NCBI GenBank assembly: GCA_015039315.1
Contig: WIDE01000039.1
Location: forward strand, 214,876 to 278,875
DNA length: 64,000 nucleotides
DNA from: Clavulina sp. PMI_390
Lineage: Eukaryota > Basidiomycota > Agaricomycetes > Cantharellales > Hydnaceae
Reading direction: 5' to 3'
Shown in pieces: positions 11,616-24,261 of this stretch. Numbering within the stretch: position 1 is the first letter of the stretch; each line of letters opens with the position of its first letter. The position numbers and the translations under genes were made by a program. The notes under the pieces were generated by a model. It saw only the letters and a list, made by a program, of their open reading frames with translations. It had not been told where the DNA came from and searched no databases.

Positions 11616-12583
11616 ATGATGCCCAAGACGGCAGTGACGACTCAGCCTCGTGTAGATGACCAGAATGAGATCTCAGCAGTGGCGGACGGGAACTCAACTG
11701 CGCCGGAGGGTCCTCCCAATGAGGAGCATTCGCCAATGCGAAAATATGCGTGTAAGTGTCACTCTTACTTGTATCTGGAGTGTAGAACAACAGCTTAGCA
11801 CCACTTGACCTCCTATTATTCACAATCCCTATTGGGAATGATCATACAATGTATAGGGTTTCACCTCCTCCTCCACGGATATATGGCTCTAGGTTTCGTT
11901 TCTGCTGCAAGCAACGTCTATACCCTTAGAAATGCACATGTCGTAAGTTCGCAGTTGATATGTTGTCAAGTGTCTCGTATTTCTTATCAATACCCGAATT
12001 CTGCCTCCATCGTTTATCACTATTTCAGCTGGCGAAAAAAGTTCTCGTTACCGCATTTGTCGTCCTAGGTTCGTATACAACTAGCTGCTGCGACGCCTTT
12101 GCTGATCTCGATTGTTGCATGCCATTTATCCCCTCGCCGCTTCCTGTGTGCAACAGCTCTATTGAATCTCATCTTTGGCTTTTCAAAACTTGTACATCGA
12201 CTGTCAGCTTCACCTACGGTGAACTCGGCGACCTTGTGGTTTTCTCTAGCAGGGTTAGTTACATCTCCTCAAACGTACCAAGCCCTCATTGTCATGGATG
12301 GTCATGCTCACTACTCTCGGTTTTCCCACCCTGAGCAGACTGATATGTATCAGTGCCATCCAACTCATCGGTGAGTAACAAACTGTGCTCGGGCATCCTG
12401 TTGGTATACGCCATTGAACCAGCAATCTTTCTCTACCTGCAGCTTATTATATGCCAAAAGAGTGCTATCTTTCCTAGAAGGATAGTCAAGTTTTGGGCAC
12501 AGTTAACGTCAAGGATCTACATACTTATTGTATTACTATTCAGACCTCACCTCAGAGGAATGTTGTATGTAGAGCATCAATAG
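11616..12583 (+). CDS. Predicted small four-helix membrane protein, unknown
   Basis: No single exon stands out, but six exons join in phase with standard signals: 11616-11751, 11857-11942, 12029-12068, 12157-12253, 12339-12370 and 12423-12583, giving 183 aa. The first 43 residues are polar and acidic. About four hydrophobic segments follow (LLLHGYMALGFVSAA; KKVLVTAFVVLALLNLIFGF; TLWFSLAGLICISAIQLIAIFLYLQLII; RIYILIVLLF), with basic loops between them. Introns are 52-105 nt, which fits neighbours. I do not recognise the family. A TATA box at 11490 supports a promoter. Alternative acceptors exist for introns 3-5, so helix boundaries may shift. If no transcript exists this could be a decayed gene. 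Confidence 0.5.
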
Positions 12584-13014
12584 TGTTACATCCCCATTTA
12601 GCGATGGTACTTTCTTTCCTTTTCATGTTGAATGAATTCGGTTCGCCTCTTGAACTACGCATTACGATTCAGATGGGCCGAGTTGGCAAGTCAGACATCC
12701 ACCGGAGGAGAACTGGCACGCGGAGCGTCCTGGTTCCCACGATCAAGACTGTTATGATAGCTTTAGCCTTGACACCACCGCATCTCATATAGTATATAAT
12801 GTCTTGCGATCCGGAGACCAGAAATCCCTCCCATTGAAAAGACTTCATCTTTTCCCCCTTTTTGAACGTCGCCACCGTCCAGTTTCGTGGGATTTTGAGC
12901 TCCTCGTCGTTCCTAAATCTAGTCTCACTAAACGCAACTTATCGCAACAACTGCGTCCTCCCCGATCCTCTGGCGACCTTATCTCTGGATACCGCATCAA
13001 TACAGACATCAGAC
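12584..13014. other. Intergenic / promoter of next gene
   Basis: Nothing coding is supported. A TATA-like stretch (tagtatataatg, 12790-12801) lies about 215 bp before the ATG at 13015. Confidence 0.4.
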
Positions 13015-14183
13015 ATGGACGATTCTCAACAGCCCAATCTCCTCCCGCCAAATGCCAACACTCCTACCGTCCCAGTTCAGGTCCCCCCTTCTCAAGGGAA
13101 TATTGACGAGGCTGTCCCACGAAACCATGTATTGCCCACTAATGGACGAGGAGAAGGCATGGTTCATGTTATTGCTTTCACAAATGTGCAACTGATGCAA
13201 TATGTTCTGAAGCCAATCCTGCCTCGGATACAATCACTGCTGATGATACTACACAGCAACATCCCAGGATACACGACCGACGCTCTGGTGAGAGAAATAA
13301 TCTGTATCTTTTTGACAAACTGAGCGATTCATGCTTGTGCGTGACATACAAGGCGGTGGGCCCCATCAGCAGATACCCCGCAGTAGGTTCAGTCGGTTCA
13401 AGAGGTTCAGGTGGCTTGCGAATCAGGGAGCCCATTCAAACATGGCTGATCAAATCCTTCAGCCCAATAAGATTCAAGCTGAACCTCTCGAAGCGACCGG
13501 GCAGGCATGTGCTGATGGGCCTGGACGAAACATTCAACAACTGCCATCCTCAGATGACGAAGACACACTTCCCGCACTAGCCACCAACGTCGGCACATGT
13601 CTTTCGGAAGTTGTCGGACTCCGGCAAGATTTTGAGAGGCTCTGTACTATTGTGCATGAACTTCGTACTGATGAAACTATCACAAGAGAACTGGCCTGCG
13701 GCGCTTTCAATAATGGGTCTATCGTTCGTACCTCTCATCTCACCAGTGCTGTTATGTACTGACGCACTGACTGAAATTATAAAGCTCTTTAACATGCAAG
13801 TGCGAAACACGGCAGGTCCTGATCGGCGTTATCGAAGGGTGTTATTCCGTAGTATGGCCGACAACGCTCTCTTCGCCGGCTTTGATCCTACACTTCCCCC
13901 AGTAAGTCGAACGTGATGTTTCGAGTATTTTTGCGCTCTCTATGTTGGGTCTTGACAAACTATCTATCACTAGTTTGAACTCCCTCCAATAGATTCCCTG
14001 CAAGACATCGCGGATATGTCAGCGGAAGAAGTCCGCGAGTACTTTGTTCGGTATTACCCTGGATACAGCAATCCAGCCGCTCCTGGCGACTTACCTGAGA
14101 CCACCATCCAACGTCAACAAATTGCGGCGGCAATCGGTGTTTCCGTTAAAGGTCATCCAACTCTTGGCCAACCCGCGCCCTGA
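13015..14183 (+). CDS. Hypothetical protein, Asn/Pro/Gln-rich N terminus
   Basis: Four exons join in phase 0: 13015 to about 13287, about 13429 to 13723, about 13784 to 13900, and about 13975 to 14183. The protein starts MDDSQQPNLLPPNANTP, continues with a Leu/Ile-rich segment (MQYVLKPILPRIQSLL), an acidic patch (SSDDEDTLPAL), a possible helix (EVVGLRQDFERLCTIVHEL), a basic patch (DRRYRRVLFRSM) and a C-terminal stretch EEVREYFVRYYPGYSNP. No signal peptide or membrane helix is visible and I do not recognise a domain. The in-phase joins and absence of stops make it a real gene candidate. Confidence 0.55.
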
Positions 14184-14625
14184 ATGGCCGTCAATCACTG
14201 TTACGCGTCCTCCCCCTCTCACATAAATCTCTAGCAGAGAATAGTAACAATTATTCCTATTTTGTTGCTTTACCGGAGTTATATGCTCTTCCTGGGTCCA
14301 TATACGCTATCCACAACTATTCTAGAAACAAGTCCATACACCTCGTAGCACTCGTGCCCGGTCTAGCCATCTGGCACATGGGTTGACCTGCGTGTGTATA
14401 ATTAATCCGCCTTTATCTATTGCTACGCGAAATCACGGAACTAGATTGTTGAAGAATCAGGCGGTGTGCGCGGCTATAGGTGGTCATCATAGCGATGGAG
14501 GCAATAAACGTCGTAAATCACCAGGAAACTTGGAAATCCTGATACATAAACAGAACAAGAGCTTGCATGCAGAAAGGATACAATAGACAGATGCAGGAAA
14601 GCAGGACGGTGGTAAACAAGGGACG
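14184..14625. other. Convergent intergenic space
   Basis: The 3' flanks of the hypothetical gene (+) and the eIF3c gene (-) meet here. No gene, repeat or RNA structure is seen. Confidence 0.45.
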
Positions 14626-17600
14626 TCACGCGCGGACAGTAGCAGGCGCGACTCTCCCGCCCAGTCCCTGAGCGAAACGCTGGCCACGTCCCCTTCCACC
14701 CCCACGCTGGCCACCCGTCCTCCCACTTCTCCTCTCGCGCTCCTGGCCCTCTCCGCCTTCCTTCTTCCCTCCTTCTGCACCGGTAGCTGCTGTCCTGTCG
14801 CGATCGCGATCGCCCCAGCCAGTACCAGAGCCACCAAGCTTGCTCTCCAGAGTACGCGAGTTGCTGTCGGCCATAGCACTGACTTTCTCTGCGAGTGTGA
14901 CGGCAAGAGCTTGGAGCCTGCTGACGTCCATCTTGTGGAACACGACCATCATCTCACCCTCACCACTGTTGGACGACGAAGAGGAAGAGACAAGTGAGGC
15001 AGCGAGCTCCTCGCTCCAGATCATCTTGGAGACGAGCGCGGTGACATCGCGAATGGGGAGGGAGAATGTTTGTGACAAACGAGCAAGAGAAAGCGAGCTG
15101 TAGTGTGTCGAATTGGTGAATAGGTAGGTGCGGAGGCCTTCTTCTTGGATACGACTATATAGAGTAAAAAATTGATTAGTGATTGAAAGGCCATGGGACG
15201 CTAGGAGACTCATTTACGCACCTTGCCAACATCTCCTTGACGCCTTCCACATCCTTCTCGCCACCAATCAAGCTCCAGATCCTGATACCGAGCACGAGGT
15301 CCCGGCATTTCTCCCACTCGCCCTCCTGGAGGGCTTTGCTCGCCATCATGACATGATCTCTTGTCGTCTCTGGGGGACCACTGAACACCTGCCTATCCGC
15401 GAAGTCCAACAGCCTCCTGAATGGCTTCGAGATCGCCTTCCGGCGTGCTTCCTCGTCCGCAGCACCCAGGGACGCAAGGAGAGGGATTTCGACAAGCATG
15501 CTCGACACGAGGAATGCCGCCTCGAGCAGCTCGGTGTTGATATGCATGTGGAACGGGAGCTGGCGCTGGCGTTCAGCGCGCTCCTGCTCAGGTGTTAGCT
15601 GAGGCTGGCCATAGCGTGTCTGATGGTGCACGCCCTGTGCAAGCAGCTCCTTGACGCGCTGGGTTGTGAACATATCCTGCAGTGTTGCCTGTGCCTCACG
15701 TATGAGGCCATTACGGAAGGCACACAGCCCGAGCTGCACGACAGCACGGTTGAAGAGGATCTGGGTGGTCGCGTCAGCGTTTTGGATGTGCTCCGAAAGA
15801 TGTGACATGAGGAAGAGATCGCGTGCAGTATGGAACGCGTTCTGCGACGCGTGGTGATACACGTGGCAAAGCATGGCTCTTGTGCGGAAGAGCGCATCTG
15901 AAGTGCCATACAGGTGCACACAAAGAGCACGGACGAGCTCGGTGACAGACTCGAGCGATAGTAATGATGGGAAGGATGGGGAGGAGTCGGACGCGGCAGG
16001 AGCGGGAGGAAGTAAGCCCTTGGCTGACAGTGCGTCTGTGGCAGCTTTGTCAAGGATCGTCACGACCACGATCGGTTTGGAGTAGACATGTTCGAGACGG
16101 CGCATGATCGTGCGCGACAGAGACTGTTGCGCAGTAGTCTCCATGTGATCGCCCTCAGCTGGTGCTGAAGACGCAGAAGTCTGGAGGAAATACACATGCG
16201 CACGGCAGATCATTTCGTATAAGCCCTTCTCGTCTCTGAGACGCTCAACATACTCTGTTCCATGAGGGTCGATGTTCTGCAAGCTTCGTGTAAATTCGTC
16301 GTCGAGACGCTCGACGAAGCTAATGATGCTCCCGCGCACGCGGACGATCGCGCCTTCCCCATTCACGTTGGGTGTACGCTCGACGTTCTCATCGTACTCA
16401 AGCGCAGCGTCCCCTGTGACAGCGTACTCGTCAGCGTGGTCAAGCAGAAGGCCGAGGAGTTCGAGAAGCTCCTTGGCGGCGCTGCGCCATGTGTCGATGG
16501 GCATGTGTGTTAGCGTCGCGGCGTTATAGTCGAAACGAGCCGAGATGAGGGCCAGAAGTATACGAATGCGCGAGTATGGAGTCCTGGCGACGCCATGCAA
16601 GTGGGCAAGGATGCGCACGGCTTCATTTCGATCCGTGGCCTGTCATTCGGGGAACCAAACGTTGAATAGGGGTAAAGTCAGTGTTTGTTGAGACGAAAAA
16701 GAGTTGATGATGCTCAAGAGATTGAGCATCTCCCATCCCTCGGGAGAATGAAGCCATCAAACTTCAATTGAAAGAATCTCGTACCTTTTTGCCTCTTGCC
16801 TCGTTGATAGCGGCCAAACTCTTATATATGTCCGCTACGCCCAGCCCGTACAGTTTGCCATCTTTCCCGATCGTCTTGAAGCCCTCACCCCCTTCAGCAT
16901 CGTCCCCCTCATCCTCGTCGTCACCGGTGGGCTTCTTTGGCTTCTTCACCTTGGGGGCCTCAGCCACCTGGCCAACCGCAGACCATTTGGTCGTATAAGC
17001 TTCAGGATTCTGGGTCCACTCCGTATATTCGGTTTCATACTCTTTTATCGTTTTCTTGAGCTTTTGTTTCATTGTATTAAGGGCCTTGGCTTTGGCCGTG
17101 TCCATTTTTTTCTTGGCGGCATCGGGTTGTGCGGCCGCTTCTCTGACGTCGGAGATGGCCTTTTCAAGTGAGGAGAGGACACGGAGGTAGATGGGTGCGG
17201 TAGGCTCGGCAGTGGTTCCGGAGAGTGTAGATTGGCGCTGGATGAGTCGAGTGAGTTTGTCGAACTCTATGTGTGCGAGTTTCCAGGGAGGGTCATGTTG
17301 AGCCCGGGGAGGTGAGGGAATGAGGATTGAGCAATCGAACAGCACAGCATGGGCCACCACAGCCATTGAAAAAGAGCAGCTTTGTCAATATCATTTACTC
17401 GAGTCATCGAAAATTTGAAGAAAGGCCCCATCGTCTTCCAGTAGAGAAACAGCAAGTCGAAATGTCAACTCACCGCTGTTGATGGCAGCCCAGTCCCCGA
17501 TTTTAACCTTTTGTTCAATCACGCTCCCTACTCCCTCTAGCTCTTCGATACGCTTGTCCCTAGCGGACTTGACGACATGCTTCGTGCTTTCATCGTCGCT

Positions 17601-17930
17601 GTCGTCAGAATCGGAATCGTCGGAGCCGCCTTTTAAGAATCGCGAGCGCTTCTTTACGGGCTCGTCCTTGGCCTCTGGTTCGTCGTCATCGTCTTCATCT
17701 TCATCTGAATCGTCGTCCGAGTCAGAGTCCGAGTCAGAATCTGAGCCACCCTCGGTACGGAGGAATCGCGACATGGGCTTGGCACCAGCTGCTGGGGCTG
17801 CGGCGGGTTTTTTGGATTTGGCAGGGGCATCGGAGCCGGACTCGTCTTGGGAGAGCAGCTCCTCATCGGAGGACGATGAGTCGTCAGAATCTGAGTCGGA
17901 ATCGCCTCCACGGCGGAAGAATCGTGACAT
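14626..17930 (-). CDS. NIP1: Translation initiation factor eIF3 subunit c (NIP1)
   Basis: Core eIF3 subunit that bridges the 40S ribosome with eIF1 and eIF5. Four exons: 17930-17474, 17266 to about 16781, about 16642 to about 15222, and about 15170 to 14626. The start MSRFFRRGGDSDSD is the classic NIP1 N terminus, and the MSRFLR-acid motif recurs at residue about 50. A very acidic Ser/Asp tract follows, then SARDKRIEELEGVGSVIEQK and the EFDKLTRLIQRQ block. The large middle exon carries the helical repeats, and the last two exons the PCI/winged-helix part (EEGLRTYLFTNS; LSLARLSQTFSLP; VVFHKMDVSRLQALAVTLAEKV). The protein ends in an RGG-like basic tail (GRTGGQRGGGRGRGQRFAQG), as in animal and fungal eIF3c. 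The first intron is 207 nt (17267-17473), longer than its neighbours. Confidence 0.93.
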
Positions 17931-18284
17931 GGTAGAGTGTTGAGTTTAGAAGATTTGGATGGCGGTGTCAGATTATAAGCAGTCACAGATTCCCTCGGTA
18001 ATTCTGATGTCCTGGAGAGCGAATTCAAGGACGAGCGGTGCAAGATTGGGTCACAAAAAAGTTGCAGCCAGGTCACGCAAAGGTGTGACAGACGAAGGCG
18101 CTTAATCTGGGAATTTTCGGTGGCATTTGCCGGCCGGACCTGAAAGACTTGAGAAATAATCATTGGGCGTTCGCCAGCAAGTTTCGTCAACACATTGTCT
18201 GTAAATTCTCGAAAACTTCTATCTCGACGCTTGTTCTAATATTTCTACCTATCTTCTCTCCCTCTTCCCTTTTGTCTTTTGCAG
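17931..18284. promoter_or_regulatory. Divergent promoter region NIP1 / ATP5
   Basis: 354 bp between the ATGs of eIF3c (-) and ATP synthase OSCP (+). No TATA box stands out. A CT-rich leader precedes the ATP5 start (18240-18284). Shared control of two growth-linked genes is plausible but only inferred. Confidence 0.4.
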
Positions 18285-19187
18285 ATGATTGTCTCCACCG
18301 CTGTCCGTGTTGCCCCGCGCATTGCCAGGCAAAATACTCGCGCAGCGTCATCTGCTATTGCGACCAAATACAGCCAGGCTGCGTACGGCGCCGCTCTGTC
18401 CAAGTCCCCTACTACTCTCGACACGGTGCAAAAGGAACTCGTGTCTATTGGCGCGGCTCTTAAGACGGATGCTTCGCTCGCTGCGTTTGTGCACAACCCC
18501 ACTCTGTCGACCAAGGACCGCCAAGCTGGTCTCGAGGCGCTCTATGCCAAGGCTGGCTCTGGCAAGGCTGCGAGCGAGGTGACGAAGAACCTGTTTGCTG
18601 TGATGGCTGAGAATGGGCGGTTGGGCGAGACCGAGGAGGTTGTTGCTGGCTTTGCTGAGCTGGTGGCCAAGTACAAGGGCGAGTTGGAGGTGACGGTGAC
18701 GAGCGCAAAGCCATTGGAGAAGGATGTGCTTGCGCGTCTTGAGAAGGCGCTCAAGGGGAGCCAAGTTGCGCAGGCTGCCAAGACGGTCAAGATCACGAAC
18801 AAGGTGCGCAGACGTTTGGCATTCCGAGTCGCTGCTTTTCTCTACCTATGAAATCCGGAGCTCATGCATGCGCTTTTTCTTTTTCCTTGATGCAATGTGT
18901 TCCAATTGAATACGCTTTGCATGCATTCCATTCATGGCTCTTGCACCTCGACTGACAGGTCAAGGAGTCGCTGATTGGCGGGCTCGTGGTGGACTTTGGG
19001 GACAAGTCGATCGACCTCTCTGTCGCCTCGCGCGTTAACAAGATCAACACTCTCCTCCAAGGTAAGGCGTCCCCCCTTCTGTCTCTCTCTTCCCTTTTAT
19101 GTTTATCTGCCTCGTGCTGACTGCTGCCTCCCGCCCCGTGCGTGCGTAACTCTTGCCTCTTTTTCGCTGTTCTCAGAGTCTGTGTGA
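18285..19187 (+). CDS. ATP5: ATP synthase OSCP subunit (subunit 5)
   Basis: Three exons, 18285-18803, 18959-19061 and 19177-19187, give 210 aa, the normal OSCP length. The start MIVSTAVRVAPRIARQNTRAAS is a mitochondrial presequence. The body matches the OSCP/delta family: YGAALSKSPTTLDTVQKEL at the N-terminal helical bundle, then TSAKPLEKDVLARLEKAL and, after the intron, the C-terminal signature SLIGGLVVDFGDKSIDLSV. OSCP sits on top of F1 and links it to the peripheral stalk of complex V. The last exon holds only the final residues (ESV) and the stop. I chose ATG 18285 because it begins the presequence and follows a CT-rich leader. Confidence 0.95.
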
Positions 19188-19727
19188 GAGCGCCAAGCGG
19201 CCCGAGCTCGTCTTGTATAGAAGGTTGCTCTCTCCGTAAACTCTATTATAGTATTGCACTACATTACATTTTTGCATCTCCGCCTCACGCGTGCCTCGTG
19301 TTTCTCTCGTCGCACTTCTGCCTGCTGTCTGCGCACTTGTGTGAGATGATTTCGGTCAATTGAAGGAAGCCAAACCGAAGATTTGAATGCATGTGAATGA
19401 GCCTCATTAGGCAAGCGCCCTTCCTCTGACTTGTCTGTTGCTTACCGTAAGCATTTCGCACGGCCATCTCTCTTCCCTCCACCTTTCACTCTCTCCTTCC
19501 TCCTTCCTCCCTCCAACATACGTACGCGCGCGCGCGCAAGTCATCCCGCCCCGCGTCGTCGCTGCCATCCTCAGTCTACATCTCTGTCGTCATCATCTCA
19601 TCATAGTGGGGCCTACCCTCTGTGCCTCGCCATCTGCTTGCTTTGCTTCTTCACCTGCTTCTAGTAGAGGTCCACTCGGACCGTTTTACGACACACTAAG
19701 CTATCATACACAGGCCATCATCTCGCT
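19188..19727. other. Intergenic, CT-rich leader of aminopeptidase gene
   Basis: Contains the 3' flank of ATP5 and a pyrimidine-rich tract (19440-19520). An alternating run (acgcgcgcgcgcgc, 19524-19537) could adopt Z-DNA. No gene is seen. Confidence 0.45.
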
Positions 19728-22700
19728 ATGGCCCCCCACTACTTGCCCTCGTTCGTCCGTAAGGACTCGATCAAACGCCCCAAGCTAGAGCAGCACTTCT
19801 CGTCGCGCTCTCAGCTCTCTCTGCCCACCACCTCCAACCCCGGGTCCCCGGATCCGACTCCGAGCAAGACCTCGCCCGGTGGCACACCATCCATCACCCC
19901 TGCTGTCGCAGCCCCCTTCTCACCCATCGTCGAGTCACCCGTAGGCACAATCACCTCCATGGGCAGTCGCCGCCGTCGCAAGGGCAGCATCGGCTCGCTT
20001 GCACCCATGCCCGCACCCGCAAAGTCGAGCACCCTTGACTCGACACTCACGGACCATACCACCAACGACATCAGTGGCAAGTCCAGCGTCACCCTGGCCC
20101 CCGGATCGGGCTTTGGATGGGGCAAAATCATCCGAGAGGGCAAGCTGCTTTCCGTCTCGACGCTCGTCGGCGGGAATAGGGTACGCCTAAACTCGGCTGG
20201 CACAACCGCCCCTCCTATCGTAGAAGAGAAACCTGCTATGAGGAGATTGGACTCCACGACGAGGCTCGCGGAGCTCAGAGAGCTCATGAAGGCGGAGCCA
20301 GAAGGCGGCCTTGATTTCTAGTACGTGGTTGCTTGCTTACTCGTGCTCTTAGGTGACGCAGCACTGAGCTCAGCACTGATTGATCGGCCTCGTGCACATT
20401 TTCACAGTATCGTCCCGAGCGAAGATGCTCATCAATCCGAATACACAGCACCTCCAGATCGCAGGCGAGAGTTCATCTCTGGGTAAGTCTTGTCTCTGTC
20501 ATCTATTCACGCTCTACGTGCTGGCAATACTCAATAAATACATATCAACTAACCCCCTTGTCCACTTACACAGCTTCACGGGTTCGGCAGGTGTTGCCAT
20601 TATCTCCCGGTCCGGCGCAGCCCACCTCTTTGTCGACTCCCGCTACTGGGTCCAAGCTTCACGCGAGCTCGATCACAATTGGACACTCCACAAGGTTGGC
20701 GCCACCTCCTCAGGCGATGAGAAGACTGGTGGCGGTACGGTGCACATCCAGCCGTGGAACGAGTGGTTGAAAGACCGCCCGCGGGGGAGCCGCATCGGCA
20801 TTGATTCGAGGTTGATCTCCCATGGTTCGTTTCGTAGCCCCCTTTTTTGTATTTTCGTTCTCCCGTGTTGACGATACATATATGCGCAGAACATGCCACG
20901 GCGCTTTCTGCCGCCCTCAATGCGCGGTACTCCAAGCTCGTCTTCCCCCGTGTCAACCTAGTCGATAAAGTATGGAAGAGCAGACCTGCCAAGCCATCGG
21001 GCCAAGTGTTCGTTTGGAGCGAGAAATATGCCGGTACGTCTCTATGTCTGTCTTGTTTGATTTCCTTCGTCTGCCCCTCTTTCCTGCTGCTGTGGGAATT
21101 GGATTTTGAAGAGGGAATATTCGAGGCGATTCGGGTGACTTTGCAGGAAGTTTATACTGACCTAACCCCTGTTTCTACGCTTCCTCTTCCCTCTGGCGGT
21201 GTGCGTTTGCTCTTACCGATCTTCTACGACGTTCCATGCTGCGCTCGCCCCCTGGCTTGCGTCACCCTCCCGCTCTATGTGATACTCCACCGGTACGATC
21301 GTCTACCTCATCGGGGGGTCACTACCACTTGCTGGCTGCTCTCGATCGCCCCGACTTCCGACCACCTGCGCGCTTGCTCCGAACTATCACCCACCACTTC
21401 AACTACTCCATCATTGATTGCCTCCGCCGCTCTTTGGTGGTTCATGAATCAATCATGCTTCTCATGACGGCGTACGTAAACGTCTCTATTGGCTCTACTG
21501 GCACTCGTGGGCACGACGGCCAAACAAACCGCATCCGGATTGGGACAACAAACGATTCTTATTTACTGCATATGGACATGGGTAACACCACCACCCTCCT
21601 TTGTTCACTTGCTTCTTTCCTTCTTTTCTCTTCATCTGTGTCCGGTATGGATGGGTTGCCGATGATTGTCGCATGACCGTCGACAACAGGCAAATCCGCT
21701 GCGGAAAAACTCGACGAGCTGCGCTCGTGGATTCGTAGCCAGCGGCCAGCTGCACCGCCCGTTGTCACCGCGCGCCCAACCGCCAGCTCCTCTGCTGCAA
21801 AGGGCAAAGATAAGGATGGAAAAGGTAGTGGATCGGAATCAAAGAAGGGTGCGAGCGACAAAGAGAAGGGCAAAGAACCAGTGAAGAAAGGGCCTACAGT
21901 GGCAAGTGCGCGGGCACCAGTTGCACCTGTACGTTCTCATTTCCCTCAAAGACTTTCTATGACAGCTTACTAAATCGTGGATCCCTATTACATTGCTTGT
22001 GTTCCTTCTACTATTTCCTTCAACTGTGACACATTTGTGTCCCATCACTAACATAGGTCGCAACCTTCTTCGCATCACTCTCCTCCATTGCATGGTTGCT
22101 CAACATCCGTGGCAGCGATGTTGACTTCAACCCAGTTGTGATATCGTACCTATTTGTTACGACCAAACAGGCCATCTTGTTTGTTGACAAGTCCAAAGTG
22201 GACAGCGAGGTATGCATTGTTTGCCTGGCGAAAGATCCGTGTATTGATGAACTTGCGGTTTCTATCTTATCGGTCGGTCTCAAGACGGCGGCGTATTTGA
22301 AAGCGCAAGGTGTTAGTCTTCGGGATTATGCGGACGTGTGGTCGTTCTTGCGCAAGGCTGAATGGGGTGATGGCAAGGTGCGTTTTTGGCAATCATCGAT
22401 GAGCCACCCCGGTTTCTCTCGCTCTTATATCTGACTTGTCGTTGCTCTCTCTTACACTTCCATGTGCTGTGCCTACGCCGCCTTCGCTAATTCCCGCTTT
22501 TTCCACCTGTGGGATCGCACTCCTAAAATCGTTCTCACACTTGGCCTATGGTCGAAACCTCGTGTGTCTGGTGCGGACTGTGATCTGCAATGTCGGTTTT
22601 CCTTTCCCTTTGTGCATTTGCGTTGCTGCGGTCGTCCTGCTTTTCCGCCATCGCACTGCTCCGGGTTCATCGGCCTGTCGTTTCTCGCCGGCTTTTTATC

Positions 22701-24261
22701 TTTCTCCACCGTTGGGCGGGTGTGGGATTGAAACCCATCGGGAATACGTGCGCCCCTGCGTGCTTTCTCAATGTTTCTGCCTTTCTCTCGGCACATCTCC
22801 GACGGAACTCGACGGTTGTCCATCTACATTGACCTAAAACTTTCCTACGGCCTTATCGTTTTTGGGGATCTCGACACCAGGTCCTGATTGATAAACAAAC
22901 CCCACATGCCGTCGCGCTCATGCTTACCTCCGCGCGCTATACGATTACACCATCATGGGTGGACCAAGCCAAGGCGATTAAAAATGAAGTAGAGATCCAG
23001 GGCTTCAGGAATGCCTATACGCGAGACGGAGCCGCAATGGTTCGTAGCTTGCCTTGTCGCCTTACCACCCCACTAACCATCCAAAACACTCGTACAGGTT
23101 AAATGGCTCGCTTGGTTAGATGAGGTTATCCGCGCTGGCCAACCCATCACCGAGTGGGAGGCCGCAGAAGAGCTTACACACTACCGCGAGCAAGGCACCC
23201 ACTTTTGGGGCCTTGCATACGAGAACATCAGCGCGACTGGCGCGAATGCTGCGCTGCCACATTATACAGCCTCCCAGGAGGGCGCAGCGATCCTAGATGT
23301 TGGGCGCCCGTATTTGAAGTGAGTCATTTTTCGCGCTTCGTCAATAGTATTGAGGAAACGAATCGTAACATCCTTCCTTTCTTCTCTAGTGATTCGGGGG
23401 GCCAATACTTTGACGGCACATGCGACACGACACGTACAGTCCACTTTGGATTCCCAACTGAGGAGCACATGGAGGCGTACACGCGTGTGCTGCAGGGCCA
23501 CATTGCGATTGATAGTGTCATATTCCCTGAGGGTACGACAGGGAGGCAGCTAGATGTCCTGGCGCGCAAGGCGCTCTGGAAAGATGGGTGCGTGTCTGAC
23601 TTGCTTTCTAACATCGACCTGTTGCACCATGCTGTAGTAACACTCATTTCTCCTATTATTTTGGCCTCCAGAATGAACTATGGGCACGGCACGGGACACG
23701 GTATTGGCACTTTCCTCAACGTACACGAAGGCCCGCATGGGTTCGGGATCGACGTCCCACTTAAGCCAGGGCACATCATCACGAACGAACCTGGGTTTTA
23801 CAAGGAAGGTGAATTCGGGGTCCGCATTGAGAGTGCTTTAGTTGTGAAGCGTGTTGAGGTACGTTTTTCTCCCCTATTGTCCCATTGTCTTGCTTGGTGA
23901 GAGATAACCGACCCTTGAACCTCACGCTATCTCTGCATTATATAGACGAAACACGAGTTTGGGGGCAAGATTTGGCTTGGCTTTGAACGTCTAACACAGG
24001 TGCCCATCCAGCTCAAGATGGTTAAGATGGACCTTCTCACCAAGGAAGAGAAAGCGTGGCTAAAGGTATAATCCAATCTTATCTGGAAAAATGACCGGGG
24101 TGCTCAATGCTTTGTTTGTCTGATAACAGAATCACAATGCCACTTGCCGAGAGAAACTTGCTGTCCTCTTGGCAGAGGACAAGCGCGCACAGCGGTACAT
24201 TAAGCGCGAGAGCACCAAGACGGCACCGGCAAAGAGTCCGGTGGCCCTCGAGTGGGATTGA
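19728..24261 (+). CDS. Xaa-Pro aminopeptidase P (M24B) with N-terminal extension
   Basis: Cleaves N-terminal residues that precede proline; manganese-dependent, cytosolic in relatives. Exon 1 (19728-20320) encodes about 180 residues of Ser/Pro-rich sequence with a basic patch ([12 protein letters not shown]) before the usual enzyme start ([20 protein letters not shown]). The N domain follows ([33 protein letters not shown]). Metal ligands are in place: [17 protein letters not shown] (two Asp), [16 protein letters not shown] (His), [16 protein letters not shown] (two Glu). The stop at 24259-24261 follows VALEWD. Two introns are unusually long, 21034-21689 (656 nt) and 22381-22880 (500 nt). Between them a Lys/Ser/Gly-rich, low-complexity segment of about 60 residues ([16 protein letters not shown]) interrupts the linker before [10 protein letters not shown]. 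Catalytic identity is very sure; the role of the added segments is unknown. Confidence 0.93.

Noticed and set aside
19524..19537. Alternating CG run as a possible regulatory Z-DNA element
   Set aside because: Too short and isolated to claim a function; kept only as a note in the intergenic entry.
20847..21467. 206-codon plus frame across 20.8-21.5 kb
   Set aside because: It reads through an aminopeptidase exon in the right frame and then into the 656-nt intron; the intron part has no domain and the splice joins restore the enzyme.
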